DNA from: VXYL01 sp965199915
GTDB taxonomy: Bacteria; Pseudomonadota; Gammaproteobacteria; Pseudomonadales; Azotimanducaceae
NCBI GenBank assembly: GCA_965199915.1
Contig: OZ241348.1
Location: forward strand, 1,984,001-2,048,000
Direction: 5' to 3'
DNA: 64,000 nucleotides
The translations under genes and the position numbers were made by a program. Shown here one piece after another: positions 1-6,710 of this stretch; the stretch's first letter is position 1, and each line of letters begins with the position of its first letter. The notes beneath the pieces were generated by a model, which searched no databases, was not told the origin of the DNA, and saw only the letters and a program-made list of their open reading frames with translations.

Positions 1-990
1 GCCGCGCCGGACCGCGATCCGGCCTTGAACGTGACGATGCGCTTGGACGGGGCGCCGGTGGCGGCGCGGCGCGTGGCCCCAGCGCCAACTGGTGCCGGCC
101 GCGCGCTGTTCGCCGTGCGCGACGTGCCCGCCGGCGGCGGCGTGTTGGAAGCCCAGGTGGTGGACGAGAGCGGGCTGGCGCTCGACGATGTGGCGCGGGC
201 GCGGCTGCCGCAGCGGCGGGTGCTGCGCGTCGCCCTAGCGCCGGATTTGCCGGCGCCGATCGCCGGCGTTGTGGCCGCCGATGCCGGTTTGACCGAATCG
301 AGCGTGGCCGAAGCGGACGTCGTGGCGCGGCGCGCCGGCAGCGATTTCGGCGCCGATCGCCCGGCATTGGAGTTCGCGCCGGTGGACGCCCAGAGCGAAG
401 CCTTCCGCATCGACTACACCGGCGAGGACGCGGACGCGCAACGCACGCTGCGGGCGCACGTCAGCGCCCTCGGCCTCGATCAAATCGACGCCACCCACCT
501 CGCCAGCGCCTTGCGGCGTCCGCTCGCGGTGGCGGTGCGGCCGGCGTCCCGTCGGCGCATCGCGGTGTGGGAGGATCTGCTTGGCGAGGCGTATAACTTC
601 ACCGCCTCGCGCAGCTTTCCGGTGTTCGTCTCCCGTGCGTTGCGGTACTTGGCGGCGGAACCGATTTGGCATCCGTATGTGGCGGCCGGCCGGCCGTTGC
701 CGGCGCCGATGGGCGCCGGGGCGTGGCTTGGCCGGCCGGTGGCCGGGTTGGACGGTTTGGGGGCCGCCCTCGCGCCGGCGCGCGCCGGTGCGTTCGGCGG
801 CGAAGACGGTTCGTGGATCGCCGCGCTGCTGAGCGAAGAGGTGACGGCCGGGCACGCCGGCGTCGCCTTGCCAACGTACTCCGCGCCCGTTGACGCCGCG
901 GCGGACGACATCGCCCTGTGGCTCGCGCTCGTGGCGCTTGCGCTGCTCGCGGCCGAGTGGGCGCTGCACCAGCGGGGCTTGATTCCGTAG
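1..990 (+). CDS. C-terminal part of a BatA/VWA-operon membrane protein (5'-incomplete)
   Basis: The frame is open from base 1, so the N-terminus lies outside the window. What is visible is a soluble region of about 295 residues rich in Ala, Val and Pro, then one hydrophobic helix (LWLALVALALLAAEW) and a short basic tail, giving one C-terminal membrane anchor. The stop lies five bases before the start of a VWA-domain membrane protein, so the two are almost certainly one operon. Such pairs (aerotolerance BatA-type or uncharacterised VWA membrane proteins) commonly follow a MoxR ATPase. Family assignment comes mainly from the neighbour and from the anchored architecture; I see no catalytic motif. 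Confidence 0.6.
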   Translation, partial: AAPDRDPALNVTMRLDGAPVAARRVAPAPTGAGRALFAVRDVPAGGGVLEAQVVDESGLALDDVARARLPQRRVLRVALAPDLPAPIAGVVAADAGLTESSVAEADVVARRAGSDFGADRPALEFAPVDAQSEAFRIDYTGEDADAQRTLRAHVSALGLDQIDATHLASALRRPLAVAVRPASRRRIAVWEDLLGEAYNFTASRSFPVFVSRALRYLAAEPIWHPYVAAGRPLPAPMGAGAWLGRPVAGLDGLGAALAPARAGAFGGEDGSWIAALLSEEVTAGHAGVALPTYSAPVDAAADDIALWLALVALALLAAEWALHQRGLIP

Positions 991-995
991 CGGCC

Positions 996-3506
996 ATGCA
1001 GCTGGCGTTCTTGCAACCGCACATGGCCTGGCTACTGCTGGCGGTGCCGCTCGTCTGGTTCCTGCCGTGGCGCGGGCGCGCGCCCGCGCAGCCGCGCCCC
1101 AAGGCGCAGGCGGCCTTGCGCGCGACGGTGTTGACGCTGGTGGTGCTTGCGCTTGCCCAACCCGTGTTCGTCACCCCGCGCTCCGGCGGGCACCGGGCCG
1201 TGGTGCTGGACCTTTCCGCCAGCGTTGCGCTAGGCGCCCGCGGGCCCGCCGCGGCGAAGGCGGCGGCGCTGGCGGCGGCGGGCGAACCCGATGTCACCGT
1301 GGTGCAGATCGGCGATGCGGCGCCGGTCGTCGACGACAACGGCATGTGGTTGCGGCCGGGGGCGGACAGCGCAACGCCCTTGGGTGCCGCGCTCGATTTG
1401 GCGGCGCAGGCCATACCGGCCGGCTCTCCGGGGGCGATCACGCTGCTCACCGACGGGCGGGCGACGGACACGCACTGGGGCAAGCCGTTGGCGCAACTGC
1501 TCGAACGGCGCTTGCCGGCCCATGCGGTGCCGTTGGAGAGCGCGCCGGGGGTGTTCTTGGCGGACCTGCGAACGTCCGCGGCGCGGCCGGGCGAAACCGC
1601 GCGCGTGGAGGTGGATGTGGTCGGCGCCGGCGACGATCTTGAAGTGTTGCTGTGCCGCGAGGACGCCGTAGCGGCGCGCAGTGGACGGTTCGACAGCGAC
1701 GGGCGGCGAACGGTGGCGTTGGAGCTGGAGGCCGGCGCGCCGGGCTTCCACCCGTTCGTCGTTGAGCTGGCGGTGCCCCACGCCGCGGCGCCCCACGCCG
1801 TGGCGCGGGAAGGGAGGCGGTCGGGCGTCTTGGTGGTGCGCGATCCGGTGCGCGTGCTCTATCTCGGCGAGCGGCAGCAGGGTGCCCGCGCGCGGTTGCA
1901 GACGCTGGTGGGCAGCGGCTTCTCGTTGGCTTCCGCGCCGCCGGCCTTGGAGGCCGCTTTCCACCGCCACGACTTGGTGCTGCTGGACGATGCGCCGGCC
2001 CGCGCCCTGCCGGAGAGCGCGCAGCGGGCGTTGGCAAACGCCGTGGCGAACGATGGCCTGGGCTTGTTGCACAGCGGCGGCGGCGCGGCGTTCGCCGACG
2101 GCGGCTACTACGGCCAACCGCTTGCCGACCTGCTGCCGGTGGAGTTGCGCGGCGAGGAGGACAAGGTGGACCCCAGCGTGGGGCTCGCCATCATCATCGA
2201 CACGTCGGGCTCCATGGGCGGCACCCGCATCGAGCTTGCCAAGCAAATCGCCCGCGTGGCCGTGCGCCGGTTGCAGCCCCACGACCGCATCGGCATCGTG
2301 GAGTTCTACGGCGCCAAGCACTGGGCGGTGCCGATGCAGCCGGCCGCCAACAAGATCGAGATCGACCGCGCCATCGGCCGCATGAAGGCCATCGGCGGCA
2401 CCGTGTTGTATCCGGCCATGCAGGAAGCCTATTACGGCCTCAAGAACGTCAACACCCGGTTCAAGCACATCCTGCTGATCACCGACGCCGGCGTGGAGGA
2501 CAGCAACTACGAGCGCATGACGCGGCGCATCGCCAAGGACGGCATCAACGTCTCCACCATATTGGTGGGGCAGGGCGGCCACAACCTCATCATGTCCGAC
2601 ATCGCCAACTGGGGCCGCGGGCGCTTCTACGCCGTGGGCGACCAATTCAGCCTGGTGGAGCTGGTGCTGAAGCAGCCGTCCACGCGCAAGCCCCCGCGCT
2701 ACAAGCGGGGCGAGTTCCCGGTGCGCGGACTGGGCGGCGCCGGTTGGTGGGGGCCGGTGGAGCGCGCCGCGCCGCCGCTGGCCGGCTACGCGGAGGTGGA
2801 ACCCCGCGACGGCGCGGAGGTGTTGCTGGAGACGGACGCGGAGGGCGGCCGGCGCCATCCGCTGCTCGCCACGTGGCGTCACGGCCTCGGCCGCGTCACG
2901 GCCTTGATGACCGAGCCGGTGGGCGAGGGCACGGCGCGCTGGCGCGATTGGCCGGACTACGGCGAGTTCCTAAGCCGCGTGCTGGCGCGCACGGCGGCGG
3001 ACCACGCGCCGTTCCATCTCACCTTGAATCGCTGCCGCGACACGTTGACGCTGCGCGCCGAACGCGACGAACCGAACGCCGCGCTTGTGCCCGAGGCGCA
3101 CTTGGTCGATGCCGACGGAGCACGCCTCGCGGAGCGTCCGGTGGTGTTCCGCGAGCAGGCACCGGGCCTCTTCGAGGCGCGCATCGACGCGCCGCGCGGC
3201 GAGACCGTGCGCGTGGTGGTGGAAGCCGCAGGGCGGCGGCAGCGGGTGGCGGCGGCGGGTAACTCGGACACCTCGCCGGAGACGCAGGTGGATCCGCGCT
3301 CGGCGCTTCCCCTCGCCCGCTTGGCGCAGCGCACCGGCGGATCCCTGCTCTCCGTTGACGCGCCGCCCGAGGCCTTTGCCGTCGGCGGCGCGTCGGCAGA
3401 GGCGGCGACCTCCCTCGCCATCGTGCGCCTCTGGCCGTTCCTGCTGCTCGCGGCGCTGCTTGCGTACATCGGGGAGCTGTTGTACCGCCGTTGGCCGCGG
3501 ATTTGA
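996..3506 (+). CDS. VWA-domain membrane protein with a glutamine-amidotransferase-like middle domain
   Basis: 836 residues from the ATG at 996. This start gives the hydrophobic N-terminal segment AWLLLAVPLVWFLPW and sits five bases after the upstream stop. Residues about 285-385 look like the amidotransferase-like fold often found in these proteins (LGLLHSGGGAAFADGGYYG), without an obvious catalytic Cys. A von Willebrand A domain follows at about 395-590, with the metal-ion-dependent adhesion motif DTSGS at 402-406. The last 30 residues hold a second membrane helix (WPFLLLAALLAYIGELLY). Proteins of this design act with MoxR-type ATPases in envelope or stress functions; the role here is unknown. 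Pieces of this gene recur at 5203-5315 and 6306-6414. Confidence 0.75.
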   Translation: MQLAFLQPHMAWLLLAVPLVWFLPWRGRAPAQPRPKAQAALRATVLTLVVLALAQPVFVTPRSGGHRAVVLDLSASVALGARGPAAAKAAALAAAGEPDVTVVQIGDAAPVVDDNGMWLRPGADSATPLGAALDLAAQAIPAGSPGAITLLTDGRATDTHWGKPLAQLLERRLPAHAVPLESAPGVFLADLRTSAARPGETARVEVDVVGAGDDLEVLLCREDAVAARSGRFDSDGRRTVALELEAGAPGFHPFVVELAVPHAAAPHAVAREGRRSGVLVVRDPVRVLYLGERQQGARARLQTLVGSGFSLASAPPALEAAFHRHDLVLLDDAPARALPESAQRALANAVANDGLGLLHSGGGAAFADGGYYGQPLADLLPVELRGEEDKVDPSVGLAIIIDTSGSMGGTRIELAKQIARVAVRRLQPHDRIGIVEFYGAKHWAVPMQPAANKIEIDRAIGRMKAIGGTVLYPAMQEAYYGLKNVNTRFKHILLITDAGVEDSNYERMTRRIAKDGINVSTILVGQGGHNLIMSDIANWGRGRFYAVGDQFSLVELVLKQPSTRKPPRYKRGEFPVRGLGGAGWWGPVERAAPPLAGYAEVEPRDGAEVLLETDAEGGRRHPLLATWRHGLGRVTALMTEPVGEGTARWRDWPDYGEFLSRVLARTAADHAPFHLTLNRCRDTLTLRAERDEPNAALVPEAHLVDADGARLAERPVVFREQAPGLFEARIDAPRGETVRVVVEAAGRRQRVAAAGNSDTSPETQVDPRSALPLARLAQRTGGSLLSVDAPPEAFAVGGASAEAATSLAIVRLWPFLLLAALLAYIGELLYRRWPRI

Positions 3507-3641
3507 CCTCTCGTTTGAGATGGCAGCCATGCCGACGAAGGTGCCGCAGCAAACGCCGCGTTTCACCGAACGGCCACTGTGTCTCGCTCCGCGTCATGTG
3601 GAAGCCCACGGAGGGCGTCTTCCCTGCGATCTTGGGAGGCG
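3507..3641 (-). pseudogene. hicA and hicB remnants abutting the VWA gene (copy 1)
   Basis: On the minus strand, 3641-3563 encodes only the C-terminal end of a HicB antitoxin (DRREDALRGLPHDAERDTV then stop). Just after it the N-terminal helix of a HicA toxin appears (ETRRLLRHLRRHGCHLKRE), which ends exactly where the 3' end of the VWA gene begins. Both genes are therefore truncated. The same junction occurs at 6414/6415, where hicB is complete, so the VWA-hicA junction predates a duplication. No functional toxin can be made from this copy. Confidence 0.75.
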
Positions 3642-3742
3642 ACGACCGTCGCACTCAACGTGCAGAAGGGCCGGATGGCGATCTCCGGCTACGGAAGGCG
3701 GGCGCGGCCCGTCGCACGGGAGCCTCGGTAGCCTCGGTCGCG

Positions 3743-3751
3743 TGCTACACT
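3743..3751 (+). promoter_or_regulatory. candidate extended -10 promoter (TGCTACACT)
   Basis: TGC followed by TACACT fits an extended -10 element. Transcription would begin near 3758, ten bases before the AAGGAG ribosome-binding site of the small gene at 3783. No convincing -35 hexamer is seen, which extended -10 promoters tolerate. Confidence 0.35.
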
Positions 3752-3782
3752 CGAACTTGGTTGTCTGAAGGAGATTCACGAA

Positions 3783-4007
3783 GTGGCAATGAAGGTGACG
3801 TTGACGGAGACGCCTGACGTTGATCTTGGCAACGCTGACTCTAGGTTCACGGTACAGCTTCAAGTCCGGGAAGAAGGTAGCGACAAGCTGCGAGGAGAGT
3901 TCACCGTGTCCAAGGGGGGAGTGAGATGGCGGCGGCGAGCGAAACACGGAAAAAGCGGACGGACGTACTCGTGGGACCAGTTCATCCAGATGCTGGAAAG
4001 TAGTTAG
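3783..4007 (+). CDS. small hypothetical protein, 74 residues
   Basis: I do not recognise this protein. The GTG at 3783 is preferred because AAGGAG at 3768-3773 sits nine bases upstream; the in-frame ATG at 3789 would be fifteen bases away. The sequence is hydrophilic, with a basic cluster (RWRRRAKHGKSGR) followed by YSWDQFIQMLES, and has no membrane segment or Cys. A basic compact protein could bind nucleic acid, but this is a guess. It lies between the broken hic remnants and an IS relic that begins 14 bases after its stop, so it may be cargo of the same unstable region. The good ribosome-binding site and candidate promoter suggest it is expressed. Confidence 0.55.
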   Translation: MAMKVTLTETPDVDLGNADSRFTVQLQVREEGSDKLRGEFTVSKGGVRWRRRAKHGKSGRTYSWDQFIQMLESS

Positions 4008-4020
4008 TTCCTGTCAGTTA

Positions 4021-4294
4021 GTTCCTGTCCGTAAACTCCCAACGCATTGATTTTTTGGTGAAAAAGAGGCGTTGGGGGTGGCGCGAAACCGGCGTTTCGG
4101 CTAACCTTGTTTTCGTTTCGTCAATGAAAACGCTGGAAAGCTGAAACGCCGGAGGTCGCAATGCGCCAGAAACGCACCACGCAGACGAGCATACTCGAAC
4201 CGAACCCGGTCGACCACCCGTTCGCGGAGGACATGGAACGCATGTCGGCGTTCCTCGACGAGCACCCGGAGTTCGCGGACTGGGTGGCGGCGGA
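4021..4294 (+). mobile_element. left-end fragment of an ISNCY-family element
   Basis: This stretch matches the left end of the complete element at 12363-14082 almost base for base: the 15-base terminal repeat GTTCCTGTCCGTAAA, the AT-rich leader, and the first 45 or so codons of the transposase gene from the ATG at 4161. Similarity stops abruptly after 4294, where unrelated sequence leads into the LRR gene. There is no right end. A tandem echo of the terminal sequence (AGTTCCTGTC) just outside the left end hints at repeated activity at this spot. Confidence 0.85.
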
Positions 4295-4384
4295 TGCGGT
4301 GGTACGCGGCGCGAAGCATCTGGAAGCACATATGTGACCCGGCAAGGCTGGGGGTGCGGATCGTGAACACGCAACACGGCCAAC

Positions 4385-5179
4385 ATGGGGCAACCGGAAT
4401 GGCTGATGAACAGGGAGGGCGCGAAGGCGCGGGGGCCGGTAAAGCCGCCCCCCGCGTTTGACCCGCTCGGCTGGGAAGAAGTGGACATCCCGGACGCCGG
4501 CCTGCGCGGCGCTGTGAGAGAGACGCTGAACAAGCCCGTCACGCGGGGCGATATGGCGAGGCTGGTTGCCCTTAGAGCGGAAATGTGCGGAGTCCGCGAT
4601 CTAGAGGGCATCCAACACGCGGTCAACCTGCGGGTGCTCGAACTCTACGACAACGAGATCGACGACGTGACGCCACTGGCTGCGCTGACGAGGTTGAGGA
4701 AGCTTGATCTCGCCGGGAATGAGATCAAGGACGCGACGCCGCTGGCTCCGCTGACTAGGTTGAGGGTGCTTAATCTCGCCGGGAACGAGATCGAGGACGC
4801 AACGCCGCTGGCTGCGCTGACGAGGTTGAGGAAGCTTGATCTCGCCGGGAACGAGATCGAGGACGCGACGCCGCTGGCTGCACTGACGAGGTTGAAGGTG
4901 CTTGGCCTCTCCGACAACCCGATCGGTGACGTCACGTCGCTGGCTGCGCTGACGAGGTTGAGGGAGCTCGATCTCGCCGGAAACGAGATCAAGGACGCAA
5001 CGCCGCTGGCTGCGCTGGCGAGGCTGGAGTATCTTTGCCTCCACCTGAATGCGATCAAGGACGTGACGGCGCTGGCTTCGCTGACGGGGCTGAGGGTGGC
5101 TAACATTGACGGGAACGCCTCCGAACTTGAGGCCGCCGGGTGGACATGGGACGAGAACGAGGAGGCGTGGGTGCGATGA
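4385..5179 (+). CDS. leucine-rich-repeat protein (internalin-type repeats)
   Basis: 264 residues. An N-terminal cap of about 75 residues (PDAGLRGAVRETLNKPVTRGDM) leads into seven tandem 22-residue repeats of the form L-L-L-x-N-x-I-x-D-x-T-P-L-A-x-L-T-x-L. The repeats are close to identical at the DNA level, which implies recent expansion. A short tail with two Trp closes the protein. There is no signal peptide or anchor, so it is cytosolic as annotated, or it has lost an export signal because its 5' end abuts the IS relic. Alternative in-frame ATG at 4406. LRR proteins bind other proteins; no partner can be named. A related broken LRR gene lies at 27367. Confidence 0.8.
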   Translation: MGQPEWLMNREGAKARGPVKPPPAFDPLGWEEVDIPDAGLRGAVRETLNKPVTRGDMARLVALRAEMCGVRDLEGIQHAVNLRVLELYDNEIDDVTPLAALTRLRKLDLAGNEIKDATPLAPLTRLRVLNLAGNEIEDATPLAALTRLRKLDLAGNEIEDATPLAALTRLKVLGLSDNPIGDVTSLAALTRLRELDLAGNEIKDATPLAALARLEYLCLHLNAIKDVTALASLTGLRVANIDGNASELEAAGWTWDENEEAWVR

Positions 5180-5202
5180 GAACCACCGCCGCGCTGCTGC
5201 TG

Positions 5203-5315
5203 TGCGCCCGATCCAGTGCGAGTGTTGTACCTCGGCGAGCGGCAGCAGGGCACCCGCGCGCGGTTGCAGACGCTGGTGGGCAACGGCTTCTCGTTGGCTT
5301 CCGCGCCGACGGCCC
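5203..5315 (+). pseudogene. internal fragment of the VWA gene (duplicate)
   Basis: About 110 bases match 1838-1949 of the intact VWA gene, covering the segment that encodes LYLGERQQGARARLQTLVG, with around ten substitutions. It begins right after the LRR gene and is fused at its 3' side to a reversed hicB fragment. It has no start and no continuation. Confidence 0.85.
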
Positions 5316-5379
5316 TCGGGAGAGCAAGCAACGTACGACTCGCCATCGCGTTCCAGATCGCCGTGAAAGTGTTGCTCAT
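5314..5379 (-). pseudogene. frameshifted 5' fragment of hicB
   Basis: Reading leftward from the ATG at 5379, the first eight codons (MSNTFTAI) equal those of the complete hicB at 6686. A one-base deletion then shifts the frame. The match ends at the junction with the VWA fragment. The remaining 95 bases to the next gene hold no recognisable gene. Confidence 0.75.
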
Positions 5380-5475
5380 TGCCGTAAGCGGCGCCAAGCG
5401 TCTAAGCCTCTCGTGCCACTTGACTCTGGCGACCAAGACGTACATGTTTTGTACTTTGGTGTGGTTGGTCAACGC

Positions 5476-5763
5476 ATGAGCACAAGGCAAGTCTCGGCGG
5501 CGCCGTTCAAGGCGAAGTGCCTGCGCATCAATCAAGAGACGGGCAGCGACGGGCGCTCGGTGACCGTCACTAGGCGCGGGCGTCCGGTGGCGGTTTTGTC
5601 GCCGCCTGTGGAGCGCGAGGCGCTGCCCTTTCTCGGCATGATGCGGGGCACGGTGCTTGCGTACGAGGACCCTCTTGCGCCCCTCGGACTGCGACGCGCT
5701 GCGTTGATTCTGCTGGACACCCTTGAGGCGTGCCTGTTGCGTAGCGAGGCACGGACGACATGA
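5476..5763 (+). CDS. Phd/YefM-type antitoxin with an altered C-terminus
   Basis: 95 residues. The start MSTRQVSAAPFKAKCL followed by VTVTRRGRPVAVLSPP is the DNA-binding and dimer fold of Phd/YefM antitoxins, and LGMMRGTVLAYEDPLAPLG matches the start of the toxin-binding tail of the VapB-like branch. After that the usual tail is replaced by LRRAALILLDTLEACLL. LILLDT resembles the first strand of a PIN-domain toxin, so antitoxin and toxin genes may have fused after an internal deletion; this is tentative. No PIN toxin follows. If made, the protein could still bind its operator but probably not neutralise a partner normally. Confidence 0.65.
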   Translation: MSTRQVSAAPFKAKCLRINQETGSDGRSVTVTRRGRPVAVLSPPVEREALPFLGMMRGTVLAYEDPLAPLGLRRAALILLDTLEACLLRSEARTT

Positions 5764-5838
5764 AAACCTGATCACTTTGTGCGTTCCGTGCCATTTGCTG
5801 CAACCGGAGCACGGCCGCGCTGCAAGAGGAAGAAAAAA

Positions 5839-6276
5839 ATGACGACTGAATACGACTTCGCCAAGCACAAGGCAAAAGGATTCGGCAAAGAACCGCCCAT
5901 TCCCTTGTCGCCGGTCGCGCGCGAGCTGGCAAACATGTCCGAGGACGAGTTGCGGGAAGGCTACGCCCTTTTGCTTGAAACAGTGGACGATCTCCGGGAC
6001 GAGGTGCGGGAGTTGAAATTGGCCGTGGCCCGCAGGAACGACCTTGTCGAAGGAGAGACCGTTCTTTATGAGGAAAAGTTTGAGAACAACATACGAAAGA
6101 TGGTGGAGGCGGACGGCGTTTTGACGACTTACCGAAATTTGGAGCACGAGTACAACGCAAGAAGGAAAGACGAGTGGGAAATTCCGTATCCCGTGAAATG
6201 GAAAACAGTGGTTAAAGTAATTAGAAATTTCTGCGAAGAACATTCGCTCGAAATCGTGGAAATTTGGGAGATTTAG
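5839..6276 (+). CDS. hypothetical helical protein, 145 residues
   Basis: I do not recognise this protein. The ATG at 5839 follows a purine-rich stretch (GAGGAAGAAAAAA) that serves as ribosome-binding site. The product is charged and mostly helical: residues about 35-80 (LSEDELREGYALLLETVDDL and on) have heptad-like spacing and could form a coiled coil. It ends EHSLEIVEIWEI. There is no membrane segment. Base composition is clearly lower in G+C than its neighbours, with AAA and GAA codons common, so it is probably a recent arrival. Immediately downstream begins a fragment of the VWA gene, so it sits inside the duplicated block. Confidence 0.6.
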   Translation: MTTEYDFAKHKAKGFGKEPPIPLSPVARELANMSEDELREGYALLLETVDDLRDEVRELKLAVARRNDLVEGETVLYEEKFENNIRKMVEADGVLTTYRNLEHEYNARRKDEWEIPYPVKWKTVVKVIRNFCEEHSLEIVEIWEI

Positions 6277-6305
6277 TAAAAAAATGAGAATAATGACAAC
6301 AGTGC

Positions 6306-6414
6306 CTTGGCGTCGGCAGAGGCGGCGACCTCCCTCGCCATCGCGCGTCTCTGGCCGTTCCTGCTGCTCGCGTACCTCGGGGAGCTGTTGTACCGCCGTT
6401 GGCCGCGAACCTGA
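6306..6414 (+). pseudogene. 3' end of the VWA gene (duplicate)
   Basis: Matches 3395-3506, the last ~35 codons of the intact gene, with a twelve-base internal deletion. It encodes the C-terminal membrane helix (WPFLLLAYLGELLYRRWPRT) and a stop at 6412-6414. The upstream part of the gene is missing. Confidence 0.85.
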
Positions 6415-6478
6415 CCTCTCGTTTGAGATGCCAGCCATGCCGACGAAGGTGCCGCAACAAACGCCGCGTTTCACCCAA
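6415..6478 (-). pseudogene. truncated hicA toxin gene (copy 2)
   Basis: A GTG at 6478 begins VGETRRLLRHLRRHGWHLKRE, the N-terminal helix of a HicA toxin, directly after the hicB stop. The coding sequence is cut at residue 21 by the end of the VWA fragment, and the His-bearing RNA-binding sheet is lost. No toxin can be made. Confidence 0.7.
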
Positions 6479-6686
6479 CGGCTACCGTGTCTCGCTCCGC
6501 GTCATGTGGAAGCCCACGGGGGGCGTCTTCCCTGCGATCTTGGAAGATCAGCGAGATCGCATCGGCGAGGCTCGCACGGGCTTCTTCTCTCGAGCGGCGT
6601 TGGCCGTTTGCCCCCGGTACTTCGGGAGAGTAAGCAACGTACCACTCGCCGTCGCGTTCCAAGATCGCCGTGAAGGTGTTGCTCAT
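6471..6686 (-). CDS. hicB: HicB-family antitoxin (toxin partner truncated)
   Basis: 71 residues from the ATG at 6686. The sequence FTAILERDGEWYVAYSPEVPGANGQ followed by EEARASLADAISLI is the partial RNase H-like fold of HicB antitoxins, and the tail DRREDAPRGLPHDAERDTV is typical of the short forms. It starts only 24 bases after the stop of the ATPase-nuclease gene on the same strand, so it may be co-transcribed. Its toxin gene, which overlaps its 3' end, is cut after about 21 codons. It is therefore an orphan antitoxin that could act on a HicA elsewhere, for example the one at 19049, although the two HicB proteins are of different subtypes. Confidence 0.8.
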   Translation of the reverse strand: MSNTFTAILERDGEWYVAYSPEVPGANGQRRSREEARASLADAISLIFQDRREDAPRGLPHDAERDTVAVG

Positions 6687-6710
6687 TGCTTGCATCTCCG
6701 CATGGAGTCC

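Noticed and set aside
4640..5070. CRISPR-like array in the LRR gene
   Set aside because: 66-base periodicity is the coding repeat of 22-residue LRRs.
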